This document shows, in pieces, positions 37,605-46,393 of a stretch of DNA of 64,000 nt. The DNA comes from Pedobacter cryoconitis (GTDB taxonomy: Bacteria > Bacteroidota > Bacteroidia > Sphingobacteriales > Sphingobacteriaceae). Made by a program: the position numbers and the translations under genes. The notes beneath the pieces were generated by a model. It saw only the letters and a program-made list of their open reading frames with translations, did not search any database and had not been told where the DNA came from. The stretch covers positions 2,294,001-2,358,000 of the forward strand of contig NZ_JACHCG010000001.1 of the NCBI RefSeq assembly GCF_014200595.1, read 5' to 3'. The first letter of the stretch is position 1, and each line of letters starts with the position of its first letter.

Positions 37605-38207
37605 TTATTTAAGCATTCCTTTGATCACTGCCTCGCAGCATTCTAAAATTATCTTTTCTGTAATAATTTGCTCTGGCCTCTCCTGATAGTCAAAATATTC
37701 ATTAACCAGGTCTAGCAGTGGAGAAAACAACATAGCCCGATGTACATCATGCGGAAAATCCCTGATGATATTTTTGGAGACATTTGATCGTAAAAAATGA
37801 TGTATAGGTGCAAAGAAATGTCCTTGTTTAATATTTTCTTTTTGGAAGGCTTTGTTTAGCAGCGGTGACGATTTCCCATACTGGAGCAGTGCGAAAGAGT
37901 TTCTGTTCTCTTTCAGATATCGAAAAGTGTTCAGCCAGATCTTTTTAACCCCCTGTGGAAAATCCACCTCCGGATTAAAATTCTCCAATACAGCTTTTTC
38001 ATAGGCTCCTAATACATCTTCAATAAAAAGCGTAATTAAGAGGTCTTCCTTATTTTCATATTTGATATAAATGGTACGAGGAGAAACATTAGCTGCTTTC
38101 GCAAGCTTCTGCATGCTCAAATTCTCCAATCCCTCCTCTGCAATTATCTGTAATGCTATGGTACGGATCGCTTGCTCTTTTTCTAAATTTTTTGGTCTCA
38201 TGGTCAA
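37605..38207 (-). CDS. TetR-family repressor of the monooxygenase
   Basis: 200 residues. N-terminal HTH (IIAEEGLENLSMQKLAKAA, then VSPRTIYIKYENKEDLL). The helical C-terminal ligand domain is unlike characterised TetR members. It is first in the operon, with the monooxygenase following after six bases. A perfect palindrome 42 bases before the start codon is its likely operator, so the ligand is likely the substrate of the monooxygenase. The third codon (ATG) is an alternative start. Confidence 0.9.
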   Translation of the reverse strand: MTMRPKNLEKEQAIRTIALQIIAEEGLENLSMQKLAKAANVSPRTIYIKYENKEDLLITLFIEDVLGAYEKAVLENFNPEVDFPQGVKKIWLNTFRYLKENRNSFALLQYGKSSPLLNKAFQKENIKQGHFFAPIHHFLRSNVSKNIIRDFPHDVHRAMLFSPLLDLVNEYFDYQERPEQIITEKIILECCEAVIKGMLK

Positions 38208-38249
38208 AGATTTCCTTTCGTTGCAGAAAAGAATAAATCATAGGACAAA

Positions 38250-38275
38250 TGTAAGTAAATAAACATTTACTTACA
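38250..38275. promoter_or_regulatory. Palindromic operator of the TetR/monooxygenase unit
   Basis: TGTAAGTAAAT at 38250-38260 and ATTTACTTACA at 38265-38275 form a perfect 11-bp inverted repeat around AAAC. Size and AT-rich make-up are typical of TetR operators, and it lies directly upstream of the TetR gene. Confidence 0.8.
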
Positions 38276-38332
38276 AAGTAGAATACAAAATAATTGATGT
38301 GATGCCATTTTAATGCTCACTAACAACTATTT

Positions 38333-39616
38333 TCAGAATAAATCAGGGATATTGTCAAGCAATTTCTTGCTTTTATCTTTCAGCTCATTGCCTTTTTGGA
38401 TAATGGATTTGGGATCACTCATCTTTTGCAGCTCCGCATTGACTACTTCAAACCGATCTATAGTATCAAACATTTTATCAGTTTGCACGACGTTGTGTTC
38501 TTTCAGGAATGTTCTCCAATCAATTTTAGCCAAAACAACCAGCATTTGCCGGGTCGCTATTTTACCAATAAAGAATTTGTCATAAACACCGTCAAGTTTT
38601 GCATCAGGTTCTCTTTTATTCAGATATTCAATAGATTGTTGTATAGATTCACGCTCACTATCACTTAATAAAGGGCTTGTCTTTAACTTATTCAGAGAAG
38701 CTATAGCCTGCTCATTTTTACCTTTTTTGATATATACAAAACTCTCGATGCTCCATACTGTCTCATTCTGAATTCCTAATTGATGTGCATCGGCCAGGAA
38801 AATTTCAAAGTCGTCCAATGCCCTTGTTTCATCAATATCACGCTTCATCATTAAACGATCCAGACCTCTGAAAACATGATTTAAACCATGAAAAGCAACG
38901 TGTGTCTGCTCATTGTTAAACCTACCCCACTTGAAAAATGCCCTTGTATAAGGCAAATCAACTTTTTGCTGTTTGTCAAGCCATTTGATATTATTACCAA
39001 TTTCATCCTCCGATAAATAATAAAACTTGTTGGTAAAAAATAGTAAGCCCCTTACAAATTGAAGCAAGGTTTTTATTTCACTATCAGGTAATTTATCCGG
39101 CTGTGTCTTACTGCATTCATAAAGAGAGATTTCCATACCTAAATCTTTCGCTGCCAATGCCAGCATACTCAAAACAGCATGCTCTGCGTTTTGTAATACA
39201 ATTTTATCAGCTTCAGAACGACGAATGGGCGCCGTTTTTGGTTGTATCCCATCCAACAACGGAGGAAAAATATCTTCATCCGTCCTGGTCACGAAACTCT
39301 TAATTTTACTGTAATCCCGATACAATAGCGCAGCATCTACCAGTGAAATATTATTTTTTCCAGTACCCATTTTATCAATAATGCCGGATACTGCCCGTAA
39401 TTCTTTAGCGTGATCACGATATTCAGGCATCGTTGTATCCTTTACAGCGGATGCACGTACGCCCAGCTTAGCGAATTTCCAGAATATGATCTTATCCGAT
39501 GTCAGGCTCTTCACTAATCCCAGGCGATCTTTCTCTAATAGTAATTTGTCAGTTTGCTCACCTGAACATCCTGTCATCATCAAAGCAATAATTGAGCACG
39601 TTAAGTATCTATTCAT
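38333..39616 (-). CDS. Uncharacterised lipoprotein (427 aa)
   Basis: The signal ends in a lipobox (IIALMMTGCSGEQ). The mature protein is almost wholly helical, with repeat-like segments near residues 280-330 (ESFVYIKKGKNEQAIASLNKLKTS) that recall TPRs. No known domain. It is the last of three exported proteins encoded in a row with gaps of 27-39 bases, so the three probably work together in the envelope. Confidence 0.75.
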   Translation of the reverse strand: MNRYLTCSIIALMMTGCSGEQTDKLLLEKDRLGLVKSLTSDKIIFWKFAKLGVRASAVKDTTMPEYRDHAKELRAVSGIIDKMGTGKNNISLVDAALLYRDYSKIKSFVTRTDEDIFPPLLDGIQPKTAPIRRSEADKIVLQNAEHAVLSMLALAAKDLGMEISLYECSKTQPDKLPDSEIKTLLQFVRGLLFFTNKFYYLSEDEIGNNIKWLDKQQKVDLPYTRAFFKWGRFNNEQTHVAFHGLNHVFRGLDRLMMKRDIDETRALDDFEIFLADAHQLGIQNETVWSIESFVYIKKGKNEQAIASLNKLKTSPLLSDSERESIQQSIEYLNKREPDAKLDGVYDKFFIGKIATRQMLVVLAKIDWRTFLKEHNVVQTDKMFDTIDRFEVVNAELQKMSDPKSIIQKGNELKDKSKKLLDNIPDLF

Positions 39617-39655
39617 TAGGGGAAAAATAATAATTTAAATCGATTATTTTAAAAC

Positions 39656-40534
39656 TTAACAGCCTCCGAAGCTGTAAGTGATAATGACACCATCTTTTGT
39701 TTCTTTCAGCGTTATACTTGCTGAACCACCCTCCTGATAAAAAAAGAATTCTGTATCAATGTTCCGCTCTTTCATCGTATCCTTATCCAGATCTTTATTA
39801 TACCACCAGCAGAATTTATCATATAAACTATTGGTCATTACTCTTTTCTTAACATCATGAAAATCAATATCTATTGAATCATTATATGAAGTCAGCTTTA
39901 ACAATAACAATATAGCTTCATGCTTCTTTAAACCTTTTAAAAAGAGCGTATGTGTTTCACCTCCCGGACCATCTTTCTCGAAATACTGATACGCTGAAAC
40001 CTGGTAGTTACCATTCTTAAACCGGTAAGTCTTTTGATAATTAATCTCGTCTTTACTTCCTTTTGGCAACTCTTTTTTACTCCTGGAAACTGGAGTACCA
40101 AAGAACCTGGTCAGATAACCAGTTGTTAATTCTTCAAAATCATCTTTACTGTTTTTAGCTACCTGCAAATCCGGTAAACAAGATAAGAACAGCTGCGGCA
40201 CGTACCCGGTTTTATCCTGATATTTTACTTTTGTCCAGGTTCCAGGCATGCTATACCATGTACCACCATTTCTGTCTAGTTCTTCTTTTCCCGGTAATTC
40301 CATAACACCATAATAGCTTAATATGATATTGAACGCTGGCAATACTGCCTGACTAACATTTTGCTGTAATCTGGCTCCATTGGGAATTTTGAGCAGCACA
40401 CGGCTTCCGGTATCTGGTTTTTCATATAAAGGAAGTTCACCCCCCTTCCAATTGTATACTGGTTTTATTTGCGAACGGGAATTCAGGCTACTGAAAAGCA
40501 AGACAAAAAATATTGATATTTTCAACACGTACAT
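39656..40534 (-). CDS. Exported SH3-like domain protein (292 aa)
   Basis: The signal peptide ends at SRSQ. Residues about 28-125 resemble a bacterial SH3 domain (GELPLYEKPDTGSRVLLKIP and WTKVKYQDKTGYVPQLFLS), the module often used to bind peptidoglycan or other envelope polymers. The remainder (YRFKNGNYQVSAYQYFEKDGPGG and later) is beta-rich and not recognised. It is in the middle of a three-gene exported set. Confidence 0.72.
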   Translation of the reverse strand: MYVLKISIFFVLLFSSLNSRSQIKPVYNWKGGELPLYEKPDTGSRVLLKIPNGARLQQNVSQAVLPAFNIILSYYGVMELPGKEELDRNGGTWYSMPGTWTKVKYQDKTGYVPQLFLSCLPDLQVAKNSKDDFEELTTGYLTRFFGTPVSRSKKELPKGSKDEINYQKTYRFKNGNYQVSAYQYFEKDGPGGETHTLFLKGLKKHEAILLLLKLTSYNDSIDIDFHDVKKRVMTNSLYDKFCWWYNKDLDKDTMKERNIDTEFFFYQEGGSASITLKETKDGVIITYSFGGC

Positions 40535-40561
40535 CTAGAGTTATTTAATTGTATGATCTGA

Positions 40562-41260
40562 TTATTCGAAGTGAAAAGGAATTTTTTTCACTGGCGGTTT
40601 ACCGATAAAGTTTTGTGGCGGAAGTGCATCGTCTCCTTTTGTGCTCAAGAGTTGCACTTCCTTAATAAATGCCTTTCCACTCACTGCAAAACCAATCTGG
40701 CCTTTAGCTTTAACAAAGTTTCTGGTATCTGTAAAAGAGATTACTTCTTCATCATTTATCCATATAAAAAACTGGTTGCCGGTTCTTTGTATTTTCCAAT
40801 TCTGCCAGGTATAAAGTTTAGGTCTGTCTACTTTTGGCAGCGTACCAATATGCCCTGTACTTTGAATAAAACTTCCTCTTTGATCCAGATTTAGCAGTAA
40901 GGAACGGTCTTCAATGGCTACTCTGTCTTCTAACTGATTGAGCAGTATTCCAAGAAATTTAGGGCCATTTAAGTTAAGTATGACTTCAAAAAGGTTTGAT
41001 TCCGGCTCTACTAAGGATGAAAATGTCAGGATATAGTTTTCCGGAACTGATTTGTTACAAAGCAGAATTGCCCAGTTCATATCCCGGCTTCCATGAATCA
41101 TATGATCTTTAACCTCCCAGTCGCCATTTACTGTCAGCCAATTCTTCTGAAGCTTATTTTTTTTGAATGTTTCTTCAAACACGACTTTACTTTGTGCATT
41201 AGTAATCAATACAGTACTGAAAATTAAAAAGAATAATAAAAGGATTTTACGATAATTCAT
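40562..41260 (-). CDS. Exported LamG/DUF1080-like protein (232 aa)
   Basis: Signal peptide (LLLFFLIFSTVLITNAQ). The mature part reads as a concanavalin-like sandwich: FEETFKKNKLQKNWLTVNGDW, TWQNWKIQRTGNQFFIWIND, and GQIGFAVSGKAFIKEVQL near the end, close to the 3-keto-disaccharide hydrolase (DUF1080) pattern. Carbohydrate binding is plausible, catalysis unclear. It is first in transcription order of the three exported genes. Confidence 0.72.
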   Translation of the reverse strand: MNYRKILLLFFLIFSTVLITNAQSKVVFEETFKKNKLQKNWLTVNGDWEVKDHMIHGSRDMNWAILLCNKSVPENYILTFSSLVEPESNLFEVILNLNGPKFLGILLNQLEDRVAIEDRSLLLNLDQRGSFIQSTGHIGTLPKVDRPKLYTWQNWKIQRTGNQFFIWINDEEVISFTDTRNFVKAKGQIGFAVSGKAFIKEVQLLSTKGDDALPPQNFIGKPPVKKIPFHFE

Positions 41261-41503
41261 TATTGATATTTAAACTACTAAAGCTTTTTAGAACCCGCAA
41301 CTTATCACTTTCTATTGAACTACTGGTTAATTATTTTAAAATTTTCACAGTATATTCATAGTATTTTACGGGTTATCTGACCCGTTGTTTGACAATCATT
41401 GTGTTCTAAATACACTCATTAAAACACTAAAATGCATGGTTTATTCCTACTTAGGCTTGTTAGGTGGTCAAAAAAAGATATCTTTAAACCATATTTTTTT
41501 ATA

Positions 41504-43570
41504 ATGATTAAAGAAGATTTTAAGCCTTTCATACCTGCGGAAAGTAATGTAGCAGAATTTACAATCAAGTCCATTTTACTGGGATGTATTGCCGGGATCA
41601 TATTTGGTGCCGCCACCGTTTATCTCGCTTTAAAAGCAGGATTAACCGTCTCAGCATCAATCCCGATAGCCGTACTGGCAATCACGCTGGGTAAAAAGTT
41701 TTTTAAGACTACGATCCTGGAGAATAATATTATTCAGACTACAGGATCTGCCGGTGAATCTATAGCTGCCGGAGTGGTATTTACCCTTCCGGGATTTCTA
41801 TTTTTGAGTACGGATATTGGCGGACAAAGTTCAGGAGAGGCATTTTTCAACTATATGACCATTCTGATTCTCGCAATTCTTGGAGGAGTTTTAGGAACAA
41901 TGATGATGATTCCATTAAGAAGATCATTAATTGTCAAAGAACACGATACACTGCCTTATCCTGAGGGAACAGCCTGTGCATCAGTACTGAAAGCCGGAGA
42001 AAGAGGCGGAACATTTGCCCGTACAGCTTTTTGGGGCTTAGGTTTTGCCATGATTTATGCAATGATGCAGAAAGTTTTCCATGTGATTTCAGAAGCACCA
42101 ACCTGGGTAACTACTCAGGCTAACAAATTCCTGCCTTCTGCGCAGGTTAGCGGAGAAATCACCCCTGAGTATATGGGGGTTGGTTATATCATCGGGCCGA
42201 AAATTGCCGGAGTACTGGTAGCGGGTGGTGTACTGGCATGGCTTGGACTTATTCCTTTATTAGCAACTTTAATTGATCCTGCATTAGCAGCTCATCAATT
42301 GGTAAAACTTGGATTACTTGCTGATATTACCAAAGCAGGCGGTTCTGTAGGATGGAATCCTGCCACACAAACATTTTCAGACTATCCACTGGCAATTTAT
42401 CAGGCCTATGTGAAACAAATAGGTGCAGGCGCCGTAGCTGCCGGAGGATTTATCACTTTATTAAAGACTATACCTACGATTATATCATCATTTAAAGATA
42501 GTTTAGGTTCTATCAAAGAAGGAAAAACAGTAGCAGATACTAAACGGACAGACCGCGATCTTTCTCTGAAAGTTGTTGGTGTGGGAAGTTTAGCATTGAT
42601 TATCCTGGTGGCAGTTTTACCACAAATTCCAAGTAACGGGATCTTAAGCAATTTACTGATTGGTGTGCTGGTTGTAATGTTCGGTGCATTCTTCGTAACT
42701 GTATCCAGCCGTATTGTCGGTTTGATCGGATCAAGTAACAACCCTATTTCAGGAATGACAATTGCAACGATCATGGGTACTTGTCTTGTTTTCATCGCAG
42801 TTGGATGGACTGGTAAAGTTTATGAGCCTATGGCATTGGTTGTAGGTGGTATGATTTGTATTGCAGCAGCTAACGCAGGTGCAACGTCTCAGGATCTTAA
42901 AACGGGTTATATTATTGGGGCAACACCAAGATATCAGCAGATCGCCTTATTTATTGGTGTAATTGTATCCTCTATCGTGATTGGGCTTACGGTTCGTATC
43001 CTGGATACCCCTACTCCTGAAATGCTTGCACAAGGTATTAAACATGCGATTGGTACTGAATTGTATTCTGCTCCTCAGGCTACACTGATGGCTACTTTAA
43101 TTAAGGGTATGCTTTCTTTTAACCTTGACTGGCAATATGTACTGGTTGGTGTTTTTATCGCTGTTACCATAGAGTTATGTGGTATTAATTCTTTATCATT
43201 TGCTGTAGGGGCTTATTTACCTTTATCTACTACCCTTCCAATTTTTGTGGGTGGAGCGATCAAAGGAATTGTAGACTGGAAAGAACGCAAAAAAGTAAAA
43301 ACTCCGGAAGAAGAAGAACTAGGCCCTGGAAATCTCTTTGCAACGGGACTGGTTGCTGGTGGTGCACTGGCAGGAGTTGTCGTCGCAATTCTGATGGTTA
43401 TCCCTTCTGTACGGAGTAACCTGAGCAAAGTCGATGTTCAGCCATTATTTACCCGCTGGTTTGGTGCTGGTGGTTATGAATTACTGGGTGTATTGATCTT
43501 CCTTTTCATGGGATTTGTATTGTACAACATCTCAAAAAAGAAAAATGAGGCAGAAGATATCATAAAATAG
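41504..43570 (+). CDS. OPT-family oligopeptide/metal-chelate transporter
   Basis: 688 residues from ATG 41504. An upstream ATG at 41432 adds residues with no family match. About 14-16 membrane segments. OPT marks: FKPFIPAES near the start, KAGLTVSASIPIAVLAI, LPYPEGTACASVLKAGERGG, and GGMICIAAANAGATSQDLKTGYIIGATP. The family carries short peptides or, in the YSL branch, iron-chelate complexes. The substrate is not evident. It ends at a strong terminator. Confidence 0.92.
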   Translation: MIKEDFKPFIPAESNVAEFTIKSILLGCIAGIIFGAATVYLALKAGLTVSASIPIAVLAITLGKKFFKTTILENNIIQTTGSAGESIAAGVVFTLPGFLFLSTDIGGQSSGEAFFNYMTILILAILGGVLGTMMMIPLRRSLIVKEHDTLPYPEGTACASVLKAGERGGTFARTAFWGLGFAMIYAMMQKVFHVISEAPTWVTTQANKFLPSAQVSGEITPEYMGVGYIIGPKIAGVLVAGGVLAWLGLIPLLATLIDPALAAHQLVKLGLLADITKAGGSVGWNPATQTFSDYPLAIYQAYVKQIGAGAVAAGGFITLLKTIPTIISSFKDSLGSIKEGKTVADTKRTDRDLSLKVVGVGSLALIILVAVLPQIPSNGILSNLLIGVLVVMFGAFFVTVSSRIVGLIGSSNNPISGMTIATIMGTCLVFIAVGWTGKVYEPMALVVGGMICIAAANAGATSQDLKTGYIIGATPRYQQIALFIGVIVSSIVIGLTVRILDTPTPEMLAQGIKHAIGTELYSAPQATLMATLIKGMLSFNLDWQYVLVGVFIAVTIELCGINSLSFAVGAYLPLSTTLPIFVGGAIKGIVDWKERKKVKTPEEEELGPGNLFATGLVAGGALAGVVVAILMVIPSVRSNLSKVDVQPLFTRWFGAGGYELLGVLIFLFMGFVLYNISKKKNEAEDIIK

Positions 43571-43576
43571 GTATCA

Positions 43577-43612
43577 CTAAAGGAGGTTTATCGCTCTCAA
43601 AACCTCCTTTAG
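43577..43612 (+). terminator. Terminator of the OPT gene
   Basis: CTAAAGGAGGTTT at 43577-43589 pairs perfectly with AAACCTCCTTTAG at 43600-43612. It lies seven bases after the stop codon. Confidence 0.8.
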
Positions 43613-43695
43613 CACGTTAATTTAACAGTTTTTTAACCTTAAATACAATTAATCAGGCTTAGGATCAGGCTACTATAAGATAAGGGTAATATTTA

Positions 43696-43727
43696 TTTGC
43701 ACTATAAGCCCCCTACTCCTATATTTG
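43696..43727 (+). promoter_or_regulatory. Bacteroidota promoter of tRNA-Lys
   Basis: TTTG at 43696-43699, a spacer of 20 bases, and TATATTTG at 43720-43727, a perfect TAnnTTTG -7 element. The tRNA begins 48 bases later. Confidence 0.85.
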
Positions 43728-43775
43728 CATCACTTTAAACGGAAACGCTTAGAGTATTGTTCTGAAAAGAATGAT

Positions 43776-43848
43776 GATTCCGTAGCTCAGCTGGTAGAGC
43801 ATTACACTTTTAATGTAGTGGTCCTGGGTTCGAATCCCAGCGGGATCA
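43776..43848 (+). tRNA. tRNA-Lys (TTT anticodon)
   Basis: 73 nucleotides with a full cloverleaf: acceptor GATTCCG/CGGGATC (one G-T pair) and discriminator A; D arm GCTC...GAGC; anticodon stem TTACA/TGTAG around CTTTTAA, anticodon TTT; T arm CTGGG-TTCGAAT-CCCAG. CCA is not encoded. An integrase gene follows directly, which makes this tRNA the probable attachment site of an integrated element, and the gene is left intact. Confidence 0.97.
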
Positions 43849-43850
43849 CG

Positions 43851-43876
43851 AAAGGCGCAAGAAATTGCGCCTTTTC
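43851..43876 (+). terminator. Terminator of tRNA-Lys
   Basis: AAAGGCGCAA at 43851-43860 pairs with TTGCGCCTTT at 43865-43874 around GAAA, followed by TTCTGTTT. It starts three bases after the tRNA. Confidence 0.85.
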
Positions 43877-43950
43877 TGTTTAAAATGTTTTTTCAAAGGT
43901 GTTTTTCAAAAAATAATAAGTCATTTCACACCAACTGAAACCAATCTGAA

Positions 43951-43999
43951 TGGTGCCCTAACTGGTGCCCGATTCTAATTGGTAAGTTTGGGCACCAGT
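43951..43999. repeat. TGGTGCCC repeats between tRNA and integrase
   Basis: TGGTGCCC occurs at 43951-43958 and 43963-43970. ACTGGTGCCC (43961-43970) is mirrored perfectly by GGGCACCAGT at 43990-43999. Three related copies in 49 bases between an att-bearing tRNA and an integrase suggest recombinase or accessory-protein binding sites. Confidence 0.5.
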
Positions 44000-44092
44000 C
44001 AAAAAGATTCATTTGACTCCAAATTATTAAAGAGCAAGCTGTTACCGGGTTATCCGGCCATAAACAAGTTTTTAACTTTAACAGATTGAGAA

Positions 44093-45397
44093 ATGAAAAG
44101 TAACCAAAACATGTCCATTCTTTTTTGGCACCGTAAATCAAAAGCTGACAACAACGGCTATGCCCCTATTATCTGTAGAATTTCCATTGATGGAAAACAG
44201 ATAGAGTTTTCTACTGCCAAAAAAATTCCTAATGATAGGTGGGATGTGGAAAAGAAAAGGATATTGCCTTGTCCAGAAGCAAAAAGCATCAATTCAGCCT
44301 TAAACAGGATACAATGTGAACTTGAAAAGCATTTTACTATACTACAATCACTGCATGAGATAGTAAGCCCTGCAATGCTCAGGAAAAGTTATAGAAACCT
44401 TTCAATAGATAATAGTAAAAAAAAGGAACAAACAGGAAACAAGATTCCAACCCTGCTGGAATTGGCCTCTCTTCATATTGAGTGCTTCACTTTACTAGTG
44501 GAGAAAAACCAGAGATCAAAGGAAACTTTAAAGCAGTGGAAATCGACAAAGAAAAAGATAGCTGAATTTATTACATACACTTTTAAATCTAAGGATCTTG
44601 AACTTTCAGAAATAGATCAGTCTTTTGCTCATAAATTTTATACCTTCTTAATTGTTAAAAGAAAACCATCTATTCAGCAGGCGGCAGCTATGAAGCAGAT
44701 TAAAAACACTAAACAATTGCTCAACATCGCTGAAAATAATAAGTGGATTATTAGTAATCCGATAGAGAAATTTAGATGCGGATCCGAAGAACCTGAAATT
44801 CTACCTTTAGAATTGTTTGAGGTCGAAAGTATCTGGCGCAAGAATCTTAGCATTGACAGGCTTATAAAAGTACGAGACGCATTTATATTTCAGTGTTTCA
44901 CTGGCTTCGCTTACCAAGATATATACAATCTATCACCCCAAAACATTGTAAATGTCGGGGCAGAAAATGAAAAGTGGTTAATCAAGGAAAGAGGTAAAAC
45001 AAAAGTTACCGAAATGGTTCCAATTCTCCCGATAATCACTGAAATTATTGCGAAATATAAGGACGATCCTTATTGCATATTTCATAAAAAATTGATTCCA
45101 GTAAACAGCAATTTCAGGTATAATTGCTATTTAAAGGAGCTTTCTGACCTATGTGGAATTGGTCGACCGCTTAATAGCCATTTAGCCAGACATACCTTTG
45201 CTGATTTGATGCTCAACACTATGGATTTCCCCCTGGAAGATGTAAGTAAAATGCTCGGACATAAGAACATCAGGACAACACAAAGATATGCTAGGATCAA
45301 AAAGAAAAGAATTAGCAAAAAAATGAATCTCTCCAAACACTTGTTATTTGATGCAGACGGACAACTCAAAAAGACTGAGCTTCCGCCATTCATATAA
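44093..45397 (+). CDS. Tyrosine recombinase/integrase, CTnDOT-like
   Basis: 434 residues. Arm-type DNA-binding domain at about 8-60, SAM-like core-binding domain at about 120-225, catalytic domain from about 235. Catalytic residues seen: K302/K304, H363-x-x-R366 (HLARHTFAD), H390 and the nucleophile Y399 (TTQRYARI). The first catalytic Arg is Ala here (FTGFAYQDI, A273), a substitution also known in IntDOT, where that Arg is not conserved. It very likely catalysed integration at the adjacent tRNA-Lys. Confidence 0.92.
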   Translation: MKSNQNMSILFWHRKSKADNNGYAPIICRISIDGKQIEFSTAKKIPNDRWDVEKKRILPCPEAKSINSALNRIQCELEKHFTILQSLHEIVSPAMLRKSYRNLSIDNSKKKEQTGNKIPTLLELASLHIECFTLLVEKNQRSKETLKQWKSTKKKIAEFITYTFKSKDLELSEIDQSFAHKFYTFLIVKRKPSIQQAAAMKQIKNTKQLLNIAENNKWIISNPIEKFRCGSEEPEILPLELFEVESIWRKNLSIDRLIKVRDAFIFQCFTGFAYQDIYNLSPQNIVNVGAENEKWLIKERGKTKVTEMVPILPIITEIIAKYKDDPYCIFHKKLIPVNSNFRYNCYLKELSDLCGIGRPLNSHLARHTFADLMLNTMDFPLEDVSKMLGHKNIRTTQRYARIKKKRISKKMNLSKHLLFDADGQLKKTELPPFI

Positions 45398-45411
45398 ACC
45401 AAATTTATGAA

Positions 45412-45449
45412 TTTAAGGAGGGAATAACTAAAGTGATTACCTCCTTAAA
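45412..45449 (+). terminator. Probable terminator after the integrase
   Basis: TTTAAGGAGG at 45412-45421 pairs with CCTCCTTAAA at 45440-45449 around an 18-base loop. There is no strong T-run. The stem core AAGGAGG/CCTCCTT is shared with the OPT terminator. Confidence 0.5.
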
Positions 45450-45507
45450 CTATTTAGAGTAATAGGCATCATATGTGATTTTGCTTTAAATTAATGGAAA
45501 ATTAGAT

Positions 45508-45972
45508 CTAAATCAATAATGTATTTAATATTGAAATAATAGTAACCTCTCTTTCAATAATACCTGATAACAGATCAAAAAAAGTACCTTTCATTTCGGG
45601 ATCGTCTTCCGAGTATGTGAATAAATCTTCATTGTCTAATTCAAGAATTTCAGCCCTTAAAATGGCACTAATTTTCTTCCATTCTAAGTTGACAGACTCT
45701 ATAGATGGATATCCCCTATTAAATTGGACGCCTTTATTAAACCGGAAAATTGTATCCGGATTTTGAACCTCATCTACCCCTAGTAAATTTGCAACTTCAA
45801 ATCTCAATTTAACTTGGCTACCGATTAACAATGGGATTTTATCAGCGTCATTTCCTAAAAGACTTAAATCAAGTGTTTCAATTCCATATATTACTTTAGA
45901 GATAAGGACTGTATGCAAATCGTACTTATGAATGAGTGTTGATAAGCGGATGTCAGCGTTAGGTTTAACCAT
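45508..45972 (-). CDS. Hypothetical protein (154 aa)
   Basis: No recognised domain. A soluble, acidic protein with a helical C-terminus (SGIIEREVTIISILNTLLI) and an N-terminal NADIRLSTLIHKYDLHTVLIS. It lies between the integrase and a decayed gene, so it is probably cargo of the integrated element. Composition is more AT-rich than the genes before the tRNA. Confidence 0.6.
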   Translation of the reverse strand: MVKPNADIRLSTLIHKYDLHTVLISKVIYGIETLDLSLLGNDADKIPLLIGSQVKLRFEVANLLGVDEVQNPDTIFRFNKGVQFNRGYPSIESVNLEWKKISAILRAEILELDNEDLFTYSEDDPEMKGTFFDLLSGIIEREVTIISILNTLLI

Positions 45973-46144
45973 AACTTGGTAATGGGTTATAATTTTATCT
46001 TAGGGATGAAGTATTTATAAACATATTATTATTGTCCAACATCCAGGAAATAGTGAGTCAAGCTTTTGCTTTAACTTTGTCTATATATAATATAAACAAC
46101 GGAGTATCTAATTTGTTGAAGTTATTATATCAAATTAATAATCT

Positions 46145-46393
46145 ATGACGTAGACATTTTTCATTATAGGGATAGGTACTTCTGCTGGTGGTATTCCTTC
46201 ATCAATTGAATTTTTCCACAGCCTGCTTTAAATATTAAATCAGCATTTATTATAGCGACCTATTTAATTCGGTGGAGATCATCCAATAGCTATAGAAAGA
46301 CCAGGTGAGATTGCAAGATACTTAGATAATTTATGTAGTATATATTACGACGACATAAAACCAAGTGATCAGCTTGAGTCAGGTCCAAAATGA
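46145..46393 (+). pseudogene. Remnant of a CheB-type methylesterase
   Basis: ATG ACG TAG begins at 46145, a stop at codon three. The same frame then continues FFIIGIGTSAGGIPSSIEFF, a clear match to the CheB N-terminus (GIGASAGG with the catalytic Ser). After a stop and a frame change, HPIAIERPGEIARYLDNL (from 46280) resembles the CheB C-terminal helix. The middle is missing. It is a decayed and internally deleted copy, and the matches are from memory of the family. Confidence 0.6.

Noticed and set aside
41432..41503. Upstream ATG of the OPT transporter
   Set aside because: The 24 extra residues do not resemble OPT N-termini, while FKPFIPAES follows the ATG at 41504 as expected.
42406..42795. 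129-codon minus-strand frame inside the OPT gene
   Set aside because: Shadow of a strongly supported membrane-protein gene; low-complexity proline, threonine and isoleucine-rich translation.
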